Below, in pieces: positions 57,223 to 64,000 of a stretch of DNA of 64,000 nucleotides. The notes beneath the pieces were generated by a model, which searched no databases, was not told the origin of the DNA, and saw only the letters and a program-made list of their open reading frames with translations. The first letter of the stretch is position 1; the number at the start of each line of letters is the position of its first letter. This DNA comes from Paraburkholderia bryophila (GTDB taxonomy: Bacteria; Pseudomonadota; Gammaproteobacteria; Burkholderiales; Burkholderiaceae). The stretch spans positions 1,550,001 through 1,614,000 of the forward strand of contig NZ_JACCAS010000001.1 of the NCBI RefSeq assembly GCF_013409255.1, given 5' to 3'. The position numbers and the translations under genes are program-made.

Positions 57223-58164
57223 ATGGACCCCAAAACGTCCGCGACTTCCCTGTTCCGCCAAACCGGCCCGAGCGTCGACCCTGTCGCGTTCCGCCCGGAA
57301 CCCAACCCCAGTCACGGCTTGCCGCTGCCTATGGCCTCCTTGCCGCTCGACGCTTCCGCCGGTCATCACGACGACGACCATGCCGAGCCGCATCGTTATC
57401 GCACCATCTGGCTGTCCGACATCCATCTCGGTTCGAGCGGCTGCCAGGCGCCCTATCTGCTCGACTTCCTGCGCTACAACGAGTCGGAATATCTGTACCT
57501 CGTCGGCGACATCATCGACGGCTGGCAGTTGAAGAAGGGCTGGTACTGGCCGCAGGCGCATAACGACGTGGTGCAGAAGATCCTCCGCAAAGCCCGCAAA
57601 GGCACCCAGGTCGTCTACGTGCCCGGCAATCACGACGAAGCCGCGCGCCAGTTCTGCGACCTCGCGTTCGGCGACATCCACGTGCGCGGCGAGGCGTTCC
57701 ACACGACGCTCGCCGGCAAACGCCTGTGGATCGTGCACGGCGATCTGTTCGACGGCGTGATCCAGCACGCCAAGTGGCTCGCGTATCTCGGCGACACGCT
57801 CTACACGATGATCCTGATCCTGAACCGCTGGTTCAACCGGATCCGCAGCCGGCTCGGCTTCCCGTACTGGTCGCTGTCGCAATACCTGAAGCATCAGGTG
57901 AAGAACGCGGTGAATTTCATCTCCTCGTTCGAACGCGTGATGACCGACGAAGCGCGCCGCCGCGGTTGCGACGGCGTGGTCTGCGGACACATCCACAAAG
58001 CCGAGATCCGCGACATCGACGGCGTGCTGTATTGCAACGACGGCGACTGGGTCGAAAGCCTCTCCGCGCTGGTCGAGACGTATGAAGGCGAACTCAAGGT
58101 GATCTACTGGACTGTGATGCGCTCCCCGGAAGTCGACGTGCAAAAGGCCCGGGCGACCGCGTAG
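57223..58164 (+). CDS. COG2908 metallophosphoesterase (LpxH/PlcP-like)
   Basis: A 313-aa calcineurin-like phosphoesterase. The metal motifs are in order: SDIHLGSSG, GDIIDGW, GNHDEAAR, HGDLFDG and GHIHKAE. The family contains LpxH (UDP-2,3-diacylglucosamine pyrophosphatase) and PlcP, a phospholipase C of phosphate-limited lipid remodelling. A DXH and a FPYWSLSQYLKHQVKNAV membrane-associated helix are typical of the PlcP/LpxH group. A GT4 glycosyltransferase and a diacylglycerol kinase follow, which favours the lipid-remodelling reading. The start at 57223 is supported only by weak GTGAG; ATG at 57331 is possible. Confidence 0.75.
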   Translation: MDPKTSATSLFRQTGPSVDPVAFRPEPNPSHGLPLPMASLPLDASAGHHDDDHAEPHRYRTIWLSDIHLGSSGCQAPYLLDFLRYNESEYLYLVGDIIDGWQLKKGWYWPQAHNDVVQKILRKARKGTQVVYVPGNHDEAARQFCDLAFGDIHVRGEAFHTTLAGKRLWIVHGDLFDGVIQHAKWLAYLGDTLYTMILILNRWFNRIRSRLGFPYWSLSQYLKHQVKNAVNFISSFERVMTDEARRRGCDGVVCGHIHKAEIRDIDGVLYCNDGDWVESLSALVETYEGELKVIYWTVMRSPEVDVQKARATA

Positions 58165-58194
58165 TCCCTCTTAACTTTCATAGGGCCAACACCG

Positions 58195-59226
58195 ATGAAG
58201 ATCATGATCGTCACCGACGCATGGGAACCGCAGGTCAATGGCGTCGTGCGCACGCTGAAGAACACCACCCGTGAACTCACCGCGCTCGGCCACAACGTCG
58301 ACCTGCTGACGCCGCTCGAATTCAAGACGATCCCCTGCCCGACTTACCCCGAGATTCGCCTGTCGCTGCTGCCGCGCCGCAAGCTGCACGAACGGATCAA
58401 CACGTTCGCGCCCGACGCACTGCACATCGCCACTGAAGGCCCGCTCGGCATGGCCGCTCGCAATTACGCGATCAAGCACAAGCTGCCCTTCACGACCGCC
58501 TATCACACGCGCTTTCCGGAGTACGTGCAGGCGCGCTTCGGCATTCCGATCGGCCTCACCTACAAGTTCCTGCACTGGTTCCATAAGCCTTCGCTGGCGG
58601 TGATGGCGCCGACGCCGGTGGTCAAAACCGACCTCGAAAAATTCGGCTTCACGAATGTGGTGCTGTGGACTCGCGGCGTCGATCTGGAGATCTTTCACCA
58701 GATGGACTCGAAGGTGCTCAACAGCGCGCGGCCGATTTTTCTGTACGTGGGCCGCGTCGCCGTCGAGAAAAATGTCGAGGCGTTTCTGAAGCTCGATCTG
58801 CCCGGCTCGAAGTGGGTTGCCGGTGAAGGCCCCGCGCTCGCCGAATTGAAGTCGCGCTATCCGCAGGCGAATTATCTGGGTGTGCTGACGCAAGCCGAAC
58901 TGGCCAAGGTGTATGCTGCCGCCGACGTCTTCGTGTTCCCGAGTCGCACCGATACCTTCGGGCTGGTGCTGCTCGAAGCGCTCGCCTGCGGTACGCCGGT
59001 CGCGGCGTATCCCGTCACCGGTCCGATCGATGTGCTCGGCAACGGCGGCGCGGGCGCGATGCACGAAGACCTGCGCGAGGCCTGCCTCGAAGCCCTGAAG
59101 ATCGATCGTAACCATGCACGCGCGTGGGCAGAGCGCTTCTCGTGGACCGCGGCCTCGGAACAGTTCGCCGCCCATCTGAAGCCGCTGCCGCGCACGTCGT
59201 ACCGAGAGGAAAGCGCCGCCGCCTGA
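58195..59226 (+). CDS. GT4 family glycosyltransferase (SqdX/Agt-like)
   Basis: A 343-aa retaining glycosyltransferase with two Rossmann-like domains. The N-terminal MKIMIVTDAWEPQVNGVVRT block is typical of diacylglycerol glycosyltransferases. The C-terminal nucleotide-sugar site reads FPSRTDTFGLVLLEALACG; the first Glu of the E-x7-E motif is Asp. It likely transfers a sugar from a nucleotide donor to a lipid such as diacylglycerol. It starts 31 bases after the metallophosphoesterase and is probably co-transcribed. Confidence 0.75.
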   Translation: MKIMIVTDAWEPQVNGVVRTLKNTTRELTALGHNVDLLTPLEFKTIPCPTYPEIRLSLLPRRKLHERINTFAPDALHIATEGPLGMAARNYAIKHKLPFTTAYHTRFPEYVQARFGIPIGLTYKFLHWFHKPSLAVMAPTPVVKTDLEKFGFTNVVLWTRGVDLEIFHQMDSKVLNSARPIFLYVGRVAVEKNVEAFLKLDLPGSKWVAGEGPALAELKSRYPQANYLGVLTQAELAKVYAAADVFVFPSRTDTFGLVLLEALACGTPVAAYPVTGPIDVLGNGGAGAMHEDLREACLEALKIDRNHARAWAERFSWTAASEQFAAHLKPLPRTSYREESAAA

Positions 59227-59246
59227 CGCGGCGCGCCGAGCTGTCC

Positions 59247-59945
59247 ATGCCAATCAGACAATCCACCGCAGCGCGCGCCACCCCACGCGCGCTACGCGCT
59301 ATCGACGGCGCGAACGAGACGGCGAACATCGAACCGTTCGACGACGTGAGCGAACCCGGCACGCCGGATCATGCGGAGCGCGCGCAGGGATTGAGCGGCA
59401 TGAACGGCGCTCACGGCGCGACGCATACGGGTGCGAGTCGCGCGGACGCAAGCCCCGTGAACGCCAACCAAGCGAACACAAACGACACGAGCAACGCGAG
59501 CGAAACCCAGCACGAACCGCTCAGTCCCGACGACCCGCTCGCGCCGCTGCCCTTCAATCCGTACAAAGGCAATCGCGGCCTCACCCGCGCGTGGCACGCG
59601 ATGAAAAACTCGCTCGCCGGCTTTCGTGTCGCGATCCGAGAAGAAAGCGCGTTCCGTCAGGAATTGACGCTCGCGGCGATTCTGATTCCGTGCGGCGTAC
59701 TCGTGCCGGTCGAACCCGTATCGCGCGTGCTGCTGCTCGGCTCGGTGCTGCTGGTGCTGATCGTCGAGTTGCTGAATTCGAGCGTGGAAGCCGCGATCGA
59801 TCGCATCTCGCTGGAACGCCATGAACTGTCGCGTCGCGCGAAGGACCTCGGCAGCGCGGCGGTGATGGTCGCGCTCGGCATGTGCGTGATGACGTGGGGG
59901 CTGATCGTCGGGCCGCTCGTCGGGCATTGGATCCGCACATGGTGA
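59247..59945 (+). CDS. dgkA: Diacylglycerol kinase with long N-terminal extension
   Basis: A 232-aa protein whose C-terminal 120 residues are a DgkA membrane kinase with three helices. PYKGNRGLTRAWHAMKNSL, the EESAFRQELTLA segment with catalytic Glu residues, LIVELLNSSVEAAIDRISL and the RAKDLGSAAVMVAL helix are diagnostic. It makes phosphatidic acid from diacylglycerol. The first 105 residues are low-complexity Asn/Ala/Thr/Glu and lack homology to DgkA, so the true start may be further in; ATG at 59247 is the first plausible one. It follows the glycosyltransferase by 20 bases. Confidence 0.8.
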   Translation: MPIRQSTAARATPRALRAIDGANETANIEPFDDVSEPGTPDHAERAQGLSGMNGAHGATHTGASRADASPVNANQANTNDTSNASETQHEPLSPDDPLAPLPFNPYKGNRGLTRAWHAMKNSLAGFRVAIREESAFRQELTLAAILIPCGVLVPVEPVSRVLLLGSVLLVLIVELLNSSVEAAIDRISLERHELSRRAKDLGSAAVMVALGMCVMTWGLIVGPLVGHWIRTW

Positions 59946-60052
59946 CGGACGCTTGCGCGCATAGCGTGCGAAAACCGCCTGAAAACACGCGGAAAAAGCA
60001 CTCGGCGCGCCGGCGCAAGGCGTCCGAAAGAATGAAAACCCTGAGTATCTGC

Positions 60053-60087
60053 TTGGTATAAGAACGGTCGGTTTATAATCGTCCGAC
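60053..60087 (+). promoter_or_regulatory. TetR-gene promoter with inverted repeat around -10
   Basis: A perfect -10 TATAAT (60074-60079) follows TTGGTA (60053-60058) with a short 15-base spacer. GTCGG (60067-60071) and CCGAC (60083-60087) form an inverted repeat around the -10, suited to autoregulation. Confidence 0.5.
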
Positions 60088-60094
60088 AGTCCCA

Positions 60095-60160
60095 CAAGAA
60101 AACGCTGGGTCGTCCCCAGGTTTTTCTTGCCCCGCAGGGATCTGCCGCACAACGGCAGAT
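60095..60160 (+). other. Structured leader of the TetR gene: two hairpins
   Basis: Stem 1: CAAGAAAA (60095-60102) with TTTTCTTG (60122-60129), plus inner CTGGG/CCCAG. Stem 2: ATCTGCCG (60140-60147) with CGGCAGAT (60153-60160) around a five-base loop. Both lie in the transcribed region before the TetR start. No known riboswitch class is recognised. Confidence 0.45.
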
Positions 60161-60256
60161 TTGAGGGCACTCAATATACCAACCGCGTCCGGGTGGATCA
60201 CGCAGCAGCGGCATGCCGCCCAAGCGCCCAGCCCGGCGAAACCAGGGCCGGACGAC

Positions 60257-60982
60257 ATGGAAGCCAAACCTCCCCGCCGCACGCGCGAACGGATTCTCGA
60301 ACTCTCGTTGAAGCTCTTCAACGAAATCGGCGAGCCGAACGTCACGACGACGACGATCGCCGAGGAAATGGAAATCAGTCCAGGCAACCTGTACTACCAC
60401 TTCCGCAACAAAGACGACATCATCAACAGCATCTTCAGCCAGTTCGAGCAGGAGATCGAAAAGCGTCTGCGTTTCCCCGACGACCATCGCGCGACCATCG
60501 ACGAAATGTGGTCATACCTGCAGTACATGGTCGATTTCACATGGCGCTACCGTTTTCTGTATCGTGATCTGAACGACCTGCTGGCGCGTAATCGCACGCT
60601 CGAAACGCACTTCAAGCAGATCATCAGTCACAAGGTGCGGTTTGCCAGCCAGTTCTGCGAGCAACTCGTCGCCGATGGTGAAATGGTCGTCACGCCGGAA
60701 GAGCTGAGCGTGATCGCCACTAACGTGGGCGTGATCGGCACCTACTGGCTGTCGTATCAGTTCGTGATGAACCCGCGCAAATACAACGAGCAGGAAGCGA
60801 TGCGCGCGGAGCTGCATCAGGTGAGCGTGCAGATCGTGTCGCTGATGGCGCCTTATCTGCGCGGCCGCTCGCGGCAGATTTTCGACGACCTCGTGTCGGG
60901 CAAGCTGCCCAAGCGCGAGTTTTACGACTACCTGCCACCGAAGGAAGGCGCCGCGCCCCGCAACGAACCGAAGGACGTTTGA
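60257..60982 (+). CDS. TetR family transcriptional regulator
   Basis: A 241-aa regulator. The HTH (about residues 10-55) is ERILELSLKLFNEIGEPN then TTIAEEMEISPGNLYYHFRN, the classic TetR pattern. The C-terminal ligand domain is helical and has MWSYLQYMVDFTWRYRF. The ATG at 60257 places the HTH at the usual distance from the N-terminus; an earlier TTG at 60161 would add 32 residues without an HTH. It precedes the LOG gene by two bases and may control itself through the inverted repeat at its promoter. Ligand and targets are unknown. Confidence 0.8.
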   Translation: MEAKPPRRTRERILELSLKLFNEIGEPNVTTTTIAEEMEISPGNLYYHFRNKDDIINSIFSQFEQEIEKRLRFPDDHRATIDEMWSYLQYMVDFTWRYRFLYRDLNDLLARNRTLETHFKQIISHKVRFASQFCEQLVADGEMVVTPEELSVIATNVGVIGTYWLSYQFVMNPRKYNEQEAMRAELHQVSVQIVSLMAPYLRGRSRQIFDDLVSGKLPKREFYDYLPPKEGAAPRNEPKDV

Positions 60983-60984
60983 GC

Positions 60985-61569
60985 ATGAAGTCGGTGTGTG
61001 TGTATTGCGGCTCCGCGAACGGAGCCAAACCGCTGTACGCGGACGCGGCGCGCGCGTTCGGCCGCGCGCTGGTGCAAGCCGATCTCGCGCTGGTCTATGG
61101 CGGCGGCAAGGTTGGCCTGATGGGCGTGATCGCCGATACGGTCATGGCCGAAGGCGGCCGTGCGATCGGCGTGATTCCCGAGCTGCTGGTCAACAAGGAA
61201 GTCGGCCATAACGGGCTGACCGAATTGCACGTGGTGCCCGACATGCATCATCGCAAGAAGATGATGGCCGATCTGTCCGACGCGTTCGTGGCGATGCCTG
61301 GCGGCGCGGGCACGCTCGAAGAGTTCTTCGAGGTCTACACGTGGGCGCAGCTCGGCTATCACCAGAAGCCGGTGGCGCTGCTCAATATCGACCGCTTCTA
61401 CGATCCCTTGATCAGCCTGCTGCAGCACACGGTGGAAGAAGGCTTCATGCGTCAGACCTACTTCGACATCCTGCAAGTGGATGCCGATCCGGTCGAACTG
61501 ATCGGCAAGCTGCAACGCTATCAACCGCCCGCCAACGACAAGTGGGCGATCAAACGCGACGCGGTTTGA
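60985..61569 (+). CDS. LOG family protein (cytokinin riboside 5'-monophosphate phosphoribohydrolase type)
   Basis: A 194-aa Rossmann-fold protein of the TIGR00730/LOG family. SVCVYCGSANGAKP opens the fold; PGGAGTLEEFFE (105-116) holds the conserved catalytic Glu, and HHRKKMMADLSD the Arg/Lys. The family cleaves nucleotide 5'-monophosphates to base and ribose phosphate; activity on cytokinin is known in plants and some bacteria, while others act on AMP. The ATG at 60985 has AAGGA nine bases upstream. It probably forms an operon with the TetR gene. Confidence 0.85.
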   Translation: MKSVCVYCGSANGAKPLYADAARAFGRALVQADLALVYGGGKVGLMGVIADTVMAEGGRAIGVIPELLVNKEVGHNGLTELHVVPDMHHRKKMMADLSDAFVAMPGGAGTLEEFFEVYTWAQLGYHQKPVALLNIDRFYDPLISLLQHTVEEGFMRQTYFDILQVDADPVELIGKLQRYQPPANDKWAIKRDAV

Positions 61570-61593
61570 ATCTCGAAGTTTGAAGCTCCAAGC

Positions 61594-61610
61594 GGGCGCG
61601 CTCCGCGCCC
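61594..61610. other. GC hairpin between LOG and SDR genes
   Basis: Seven-base arms GGGCGCG and CGCGCCC with a CTC loop, in the 57-base gap; no T-tract. Confidence 0.4.
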
Positions 61611-61626
61611 GGCCAACGAGACTCCC

Positions 61627-62373
61627 ATGACAAAAACGGTTCTGATCACAGGCGGCAGCCGCGGCATTGGCCGTGCGACCGCCCGATTGCTGGGTGCGCT
61701 CGGCTGGTCCGTCGGTGTGAACTACGCGAGCAACCGCGCGGCGGCTGAAGCCACCGCCGCCGACGTCGAACGCGCCGGTGGCCGCGCCTTGCCGATTGCC
61801 GGCGACGTCTCCAGCGAAGCCGACGTGATCGCCACGTTCGACACACTGCAGCAGGCGTACGGCCGCGTCGACGCGCTCGTCAACAACGCCGGTATCGTCG
61901 CGCCGTCGAGCCAGCTTGCCGACATGGACCTCGCGCGCCTGAAGCGCATGTTCGACGTCAACGTGCTCGGCGCCTATCTGTGCGCGCGCGAAGCGGCGCG
62001 GCGCATGTCGACGGCTCGCGGCGGCGCGGGCGGTGTGATCGTCAATGTGTCGTCGGCGGCGTCGCGGTTGGGTTCGCCGAACGAATACATCGACTATGCG
62101 GGGTCGAAAGGCGCGGTCGACACGCTCACGCTCGGTCTTGCCAGGGAACTCGGCCCGCAAGGCGTGCGCGTGAACGCGGTGCGCCCCGGCCTGATCGACA
62201 CCGAAATCCACGCGAGCGGCGGCAAGCCGGAGCGCGCCGCCCAACTCGGCGCGACCACGCCGTTGGGCCGCCCGGGCAGCGCCGACGAAGTGGCGCAATC
62301 CATCGTCTGGTTGCTGAGCGACGCCGCGTCGTACGTGACGGGCGCGCTGCTCGACGTGGCCGGCGGCCGCTGA
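61627..62373 (+). CDS. Short-chain dehydrogenase/reductase
   Basis: A 248-aa SDR. The cofactor motif TGGSRGIG, the NNAG motif, and Ser142-Tyr157-Lys161 (Y-x3-K in YIDYAGSKGAVD) are complete, so it is active. The conserved N-terminal Arg and the absence of an acidic residue at the end of the second strand favour NADPH. It is likely to be a 3-oxoacyl or ketone reductase, but the substrate is not known. It lies 57 bases after the LOG gene. Confidence 0.85.
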   Translation: MTKTVLITGGSRGIGRATARLLGALGWSVGVNYASNRAAAEATAADVERAGGRALPIAGDVSSEADVIATFDTLQQAYGRVDALVNNAGIVAPSSQLADMDLARLKRMFDVNVLGAYLCAREAARRMSTARGGAGGVIVNVSSAASRLGSPNEYIDYAGSKGAVDTLTLGLARELGPQGVRVNAVRPGLIDTEIHASGGKPERAAQLGATTPLGRPGSADEVAQSIVWLLSDAASYVTGALLDVAGGR

Positions 62374-62405
62374 GCGCCGTTTTCCCCCGCTCTCATCTCC
62401 CACCA

Positions 62406-62429
62406 GCCGCTTCTCGCGGCGATCTTTTT
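62406..62429 (+). terminator. Weak terminator after SDR
   Basis: A GCCGC-TTCTC-GCGGC stem, then GATC and five T. Short stem, so confidence is moderate. Confidence 0.45.
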
Positions 62430-62637
62430 CTCTCCTCCTTACAGATTCCCGTCGATTTGACGAGGAATCGCGGTCAGGTGCGAAATAGCCGCGCCGATTC
62501 CCGCATTTTCTGTAATCAACAGTAATAAACTCGGACTACAATCGCTGCGAATCGCATGGCATGCAAGCGCCTGCGACACCTGGCAAAAAACATCAGTAAG
62601 CGGCCCATGTTGCCGCCTACGGCGATTAGAGATCTTC

Positions 62638-64000
62638 ATGCAAGAAAACCCATCCGCGCCATTGGGCACGGGCGCGGGTACGCCCAACGGCCTCCTCGCC
62701 GATGCAGGCACACCCGCACAACCGGCGCCCGACGCGCCGGCTCGTCCCGCCGATCGCGGCGCGCGGCGCTGGCGCGCGCTCGCCAAGGCGCGTCCGTTGC
62801 GCTGGATCGTCGCGCTGGCCATCCTGTGCGCGTGGATTCTGCCCGGCATCCTCGGTCATGAACCGTGGAAGCAGGACGAGACCTACACCTTCGGGATCAT
62901 CCAGCACATGCTCGACACCGGCGACCTGGTGGTGCCGACCAACGCCGGTCAGCCCTTCGTCGAAAAGCCGCCGATCTACGACTGGGTCGCCGCCGGACTG
63001 GCGTGGATGTTCGGCCGCTACCTGCCCTTGCACGACGCGGCGCGTCTGGCCAGCGCGCTATTCGCCGCCGTGACCGTCTACTACACCGCGCGCGTCGCAC
63101 GTCGCGCGGTGAATGCCGCAAGCTGGTTCGATCTGCGCGTGATCGGCACGCTCGCGTTGTTCGCCAGCACGCTGGTGGTCGTCAAGCACGTGCACGACAT
63201 GATGACCGACGTCGCGCTGATGGCCGGCGCGGCGCTCGGCTTCTGCGGTCTGTTCGAACTGGTGCTGGTGCATTTGCGCGACGAGGCGCGTCTATTGCCG
63301 GTCGACGTACGTCGCCGGCGCGACGCCGTGCGCAGTGCCGCGGCCATGTTCGGCGCGGGCGTCGGCGTGTCGCTGCTGGCCAAGGGGCTGTTCGTGCCGC
63401 TGGTATTCGGCGCGACCACCTTCGCGGTGCTGGTGCTGTATCCGGCCTGCCGCAGCCGCAGCTTCGCGGGCGCGCTCGGCCTCGCCGCGCTGGTCTGTGC
63501 GCCGTTCGCGCTGATCTGGCCGATCTGCTTCTATCTGCGCTCCGAGCCGCTCTTCATGGTGTGGCTGTGGGATAACAACGTCGGCCGCTTTTTCGGTTTC
63601 TCGGTCGCGCAGCTCGGCTCCGAAAGCGAGAGCCGGCTGTTCGTGTTGCGCACCGTATTGACCGTCGGTTTTCCCGTGGCGCCGCTGGCGTTGGCTGCGC
63701 TCGTCGGCGGCGCATGGCGGCGCTGGCGCGATCCGCGCGTGGCGCTGCCGACGATCTTCGCGTGCACGGGTTTCGTCGTGCTGCAAAGCTCGGCGACGAT
63801 CCGCGAGCTGTACATCCTGCCGTTCATCGCCCCGCTCGCGCTGCTGGCCATGCAAGGCGTGGAACGGCTGCCGCGCCGTCTGCATACCGTCTGGGACATG
63901 ACGAGCCGCGTGCTGTTCGGCAGCACGGCGGCGCTCGCGTGGATCGTCTGGTCGATCATGAGCAATCCGGCGAACACGCATGCGTCGCTGCACTGGCTCG
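62638..64000 (+). CDS. ArnT/PMT-type (GT39/GT83) glycosyltransferase, 3' end outside window
   Basis: The frame from ATG 62638 is open to the window end, giving 454 codons. After a Pro/Ala-rich cytoplasmic start, hydrophobic helices begin at about residue 58 (IVALAILCAWILPGI). GHEPWKQDETYTF carries the DE metal pair, and FVEKPPIYDWVAAGL is the EKPP element of ArnT-like transferases, which use undecaprenyl-phosphate sugars to modify lipid A or other targets. ALAAL and REL-rich loops follow. The C-terminal part lies beyond the window. A function in lipid A aminoarabinose transfer is possible but unproven. Confidence 0.75.
   Translation, partial: MQENPSAPLGTGAGTPNGLLADAGTPAQPAPDAPARPADRGARRWRALAKARPLRWIVALAILCAWILPGILGHEPWKQDETYTFGIIQHMLDTGDLVVPTNAGQPFVEKPPIYDWVAAGLAWMFGRYLPLHDAARLASALFAAVTVYYTARVARRAVNAASWFDLRVIGTLALFASTLVVVKHVHDMMTDVALMAGAALGFCGLFELVLVHLRDEARLLPVDVRRRRDAVRSAAAMFGAGVGVSLLAKGLFVPLVFGATTFAVLVLYPACRSRSFAGALGLAALVCAPFALIWPICFYLRSEPLFMVWLWDNNVGRFFGFSVAQLGSESESRLFVLRTVLTVGFPVAPLALAALVGGAWRRWRDPRVALPTIFACTGFVVLQSSATIRELYILPFIAPLALLAMQGVERLPRRLHTVWDMTSRVLFGSTAALAWIVWSIMSNPANTHASLHWL

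Noticed and set aside
62444..62469. Imperfect hairpin GATTCC/GGAATC upstream of the ArnT-like gene
   Set aside because: Short, bulged and without T-tract or conserved context; weak evidence for a regulatory element.

Overview
The window is a GC-rich bacterial chromosome segment that looks like Burkholderiaceae, most likely Paraburkholderia. This rests on gene order (rpsO-pnp-quinone oxidoreductase-tpiA-secG-tRNA-Leu-nuoA-N, and ilvB-ilvN-ilvC-psd-pssA-leuA), on families common in that group (DUF2863, DUF1178, DUF2818, DUF3619, DUF3106), and on protein similarity. It is mostly core chromosome: no insertion sequence, integrase, prophage structural gene, rRNA or CRISPR array was seen.

Layout. 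1-8 kb: the 3' part of a DUF2863 gene, an orphan LuxR-type regulator, a CbiM-like membrane protein, a secreted protein with a Lys/Ser tail, an M14 carboxypeptidase, YaaA, and a PIN-domain protein translationally coupled to a methionine-type aminotransferase. 8-18.5 kb: two acyl-CoA degradation operons facing each other. The plus-strand one holds hydroxyacyl-CoA dehydrogenase, a PaaG-like crotonase, a histidine phosphatase, a phosphotransferase and an acyl-CoA dehydrogenase. The minus-strand one holds two acyl-CoA dehydrogenases, two MaoC hydratases and DUF1178. A YfcG-like glutathione transferase sits between them, flanked by two different hexanucleotide tandem arrays. 19.2-20.1 kb: a small two-gene module (81-aa HicA-like Cys-rich protein and 174-aa HTH protein) with its own promoter and palindromic operator. 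This is the best candidate for a little-described system.

20.3-36.4 kb: a NUDIX hydrolase and a DUF2818 gene follow the complete 14-gene complex I operon (nuoA to nuoN, minus strand). 36.5-42.1 kb: tRNA-Leu(GAG), secG, tpiA, a quinone oxidoreductase, pnp and rpsO. 42.3-47.1 kb: an orphan branched-chain amino acid type binding protein, a BamE-like lipoprotein, and a beta-carbonic anhydrase next to a SulP transporter, which may work together on bicarbonate. 47.2-54.4 kb: leuA, pssA, psd, ilvC, ilvN and ilvB (branched-chain amino acids and phosphatidylethanolamine), each group closed by a terminator.

54.7-57 kb: an ECF sigma factor coupled to DUF3619, DUF3106 and RDD membrane proteins, arranged like a sigma/anti-sigma unit. 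57.2-59.9 kb: a COG2908 metallophosphoesterase, a GT4 glycosyltransferase and a diacylglycerol kinase, preceded by a strong palindrome that can also be read as a degenerate Pho box. This could be a membrane-lipid remodelling cassette. 60-64 kb: a TetR regulator with a structured leader, a LOG-family protein, an SDR and the first part of an ArnT/PMT-type glycosyltransferase that runs off the window.

All product calls are by recognition of motifs and family resemblance in the translated sequence; no database search was run.
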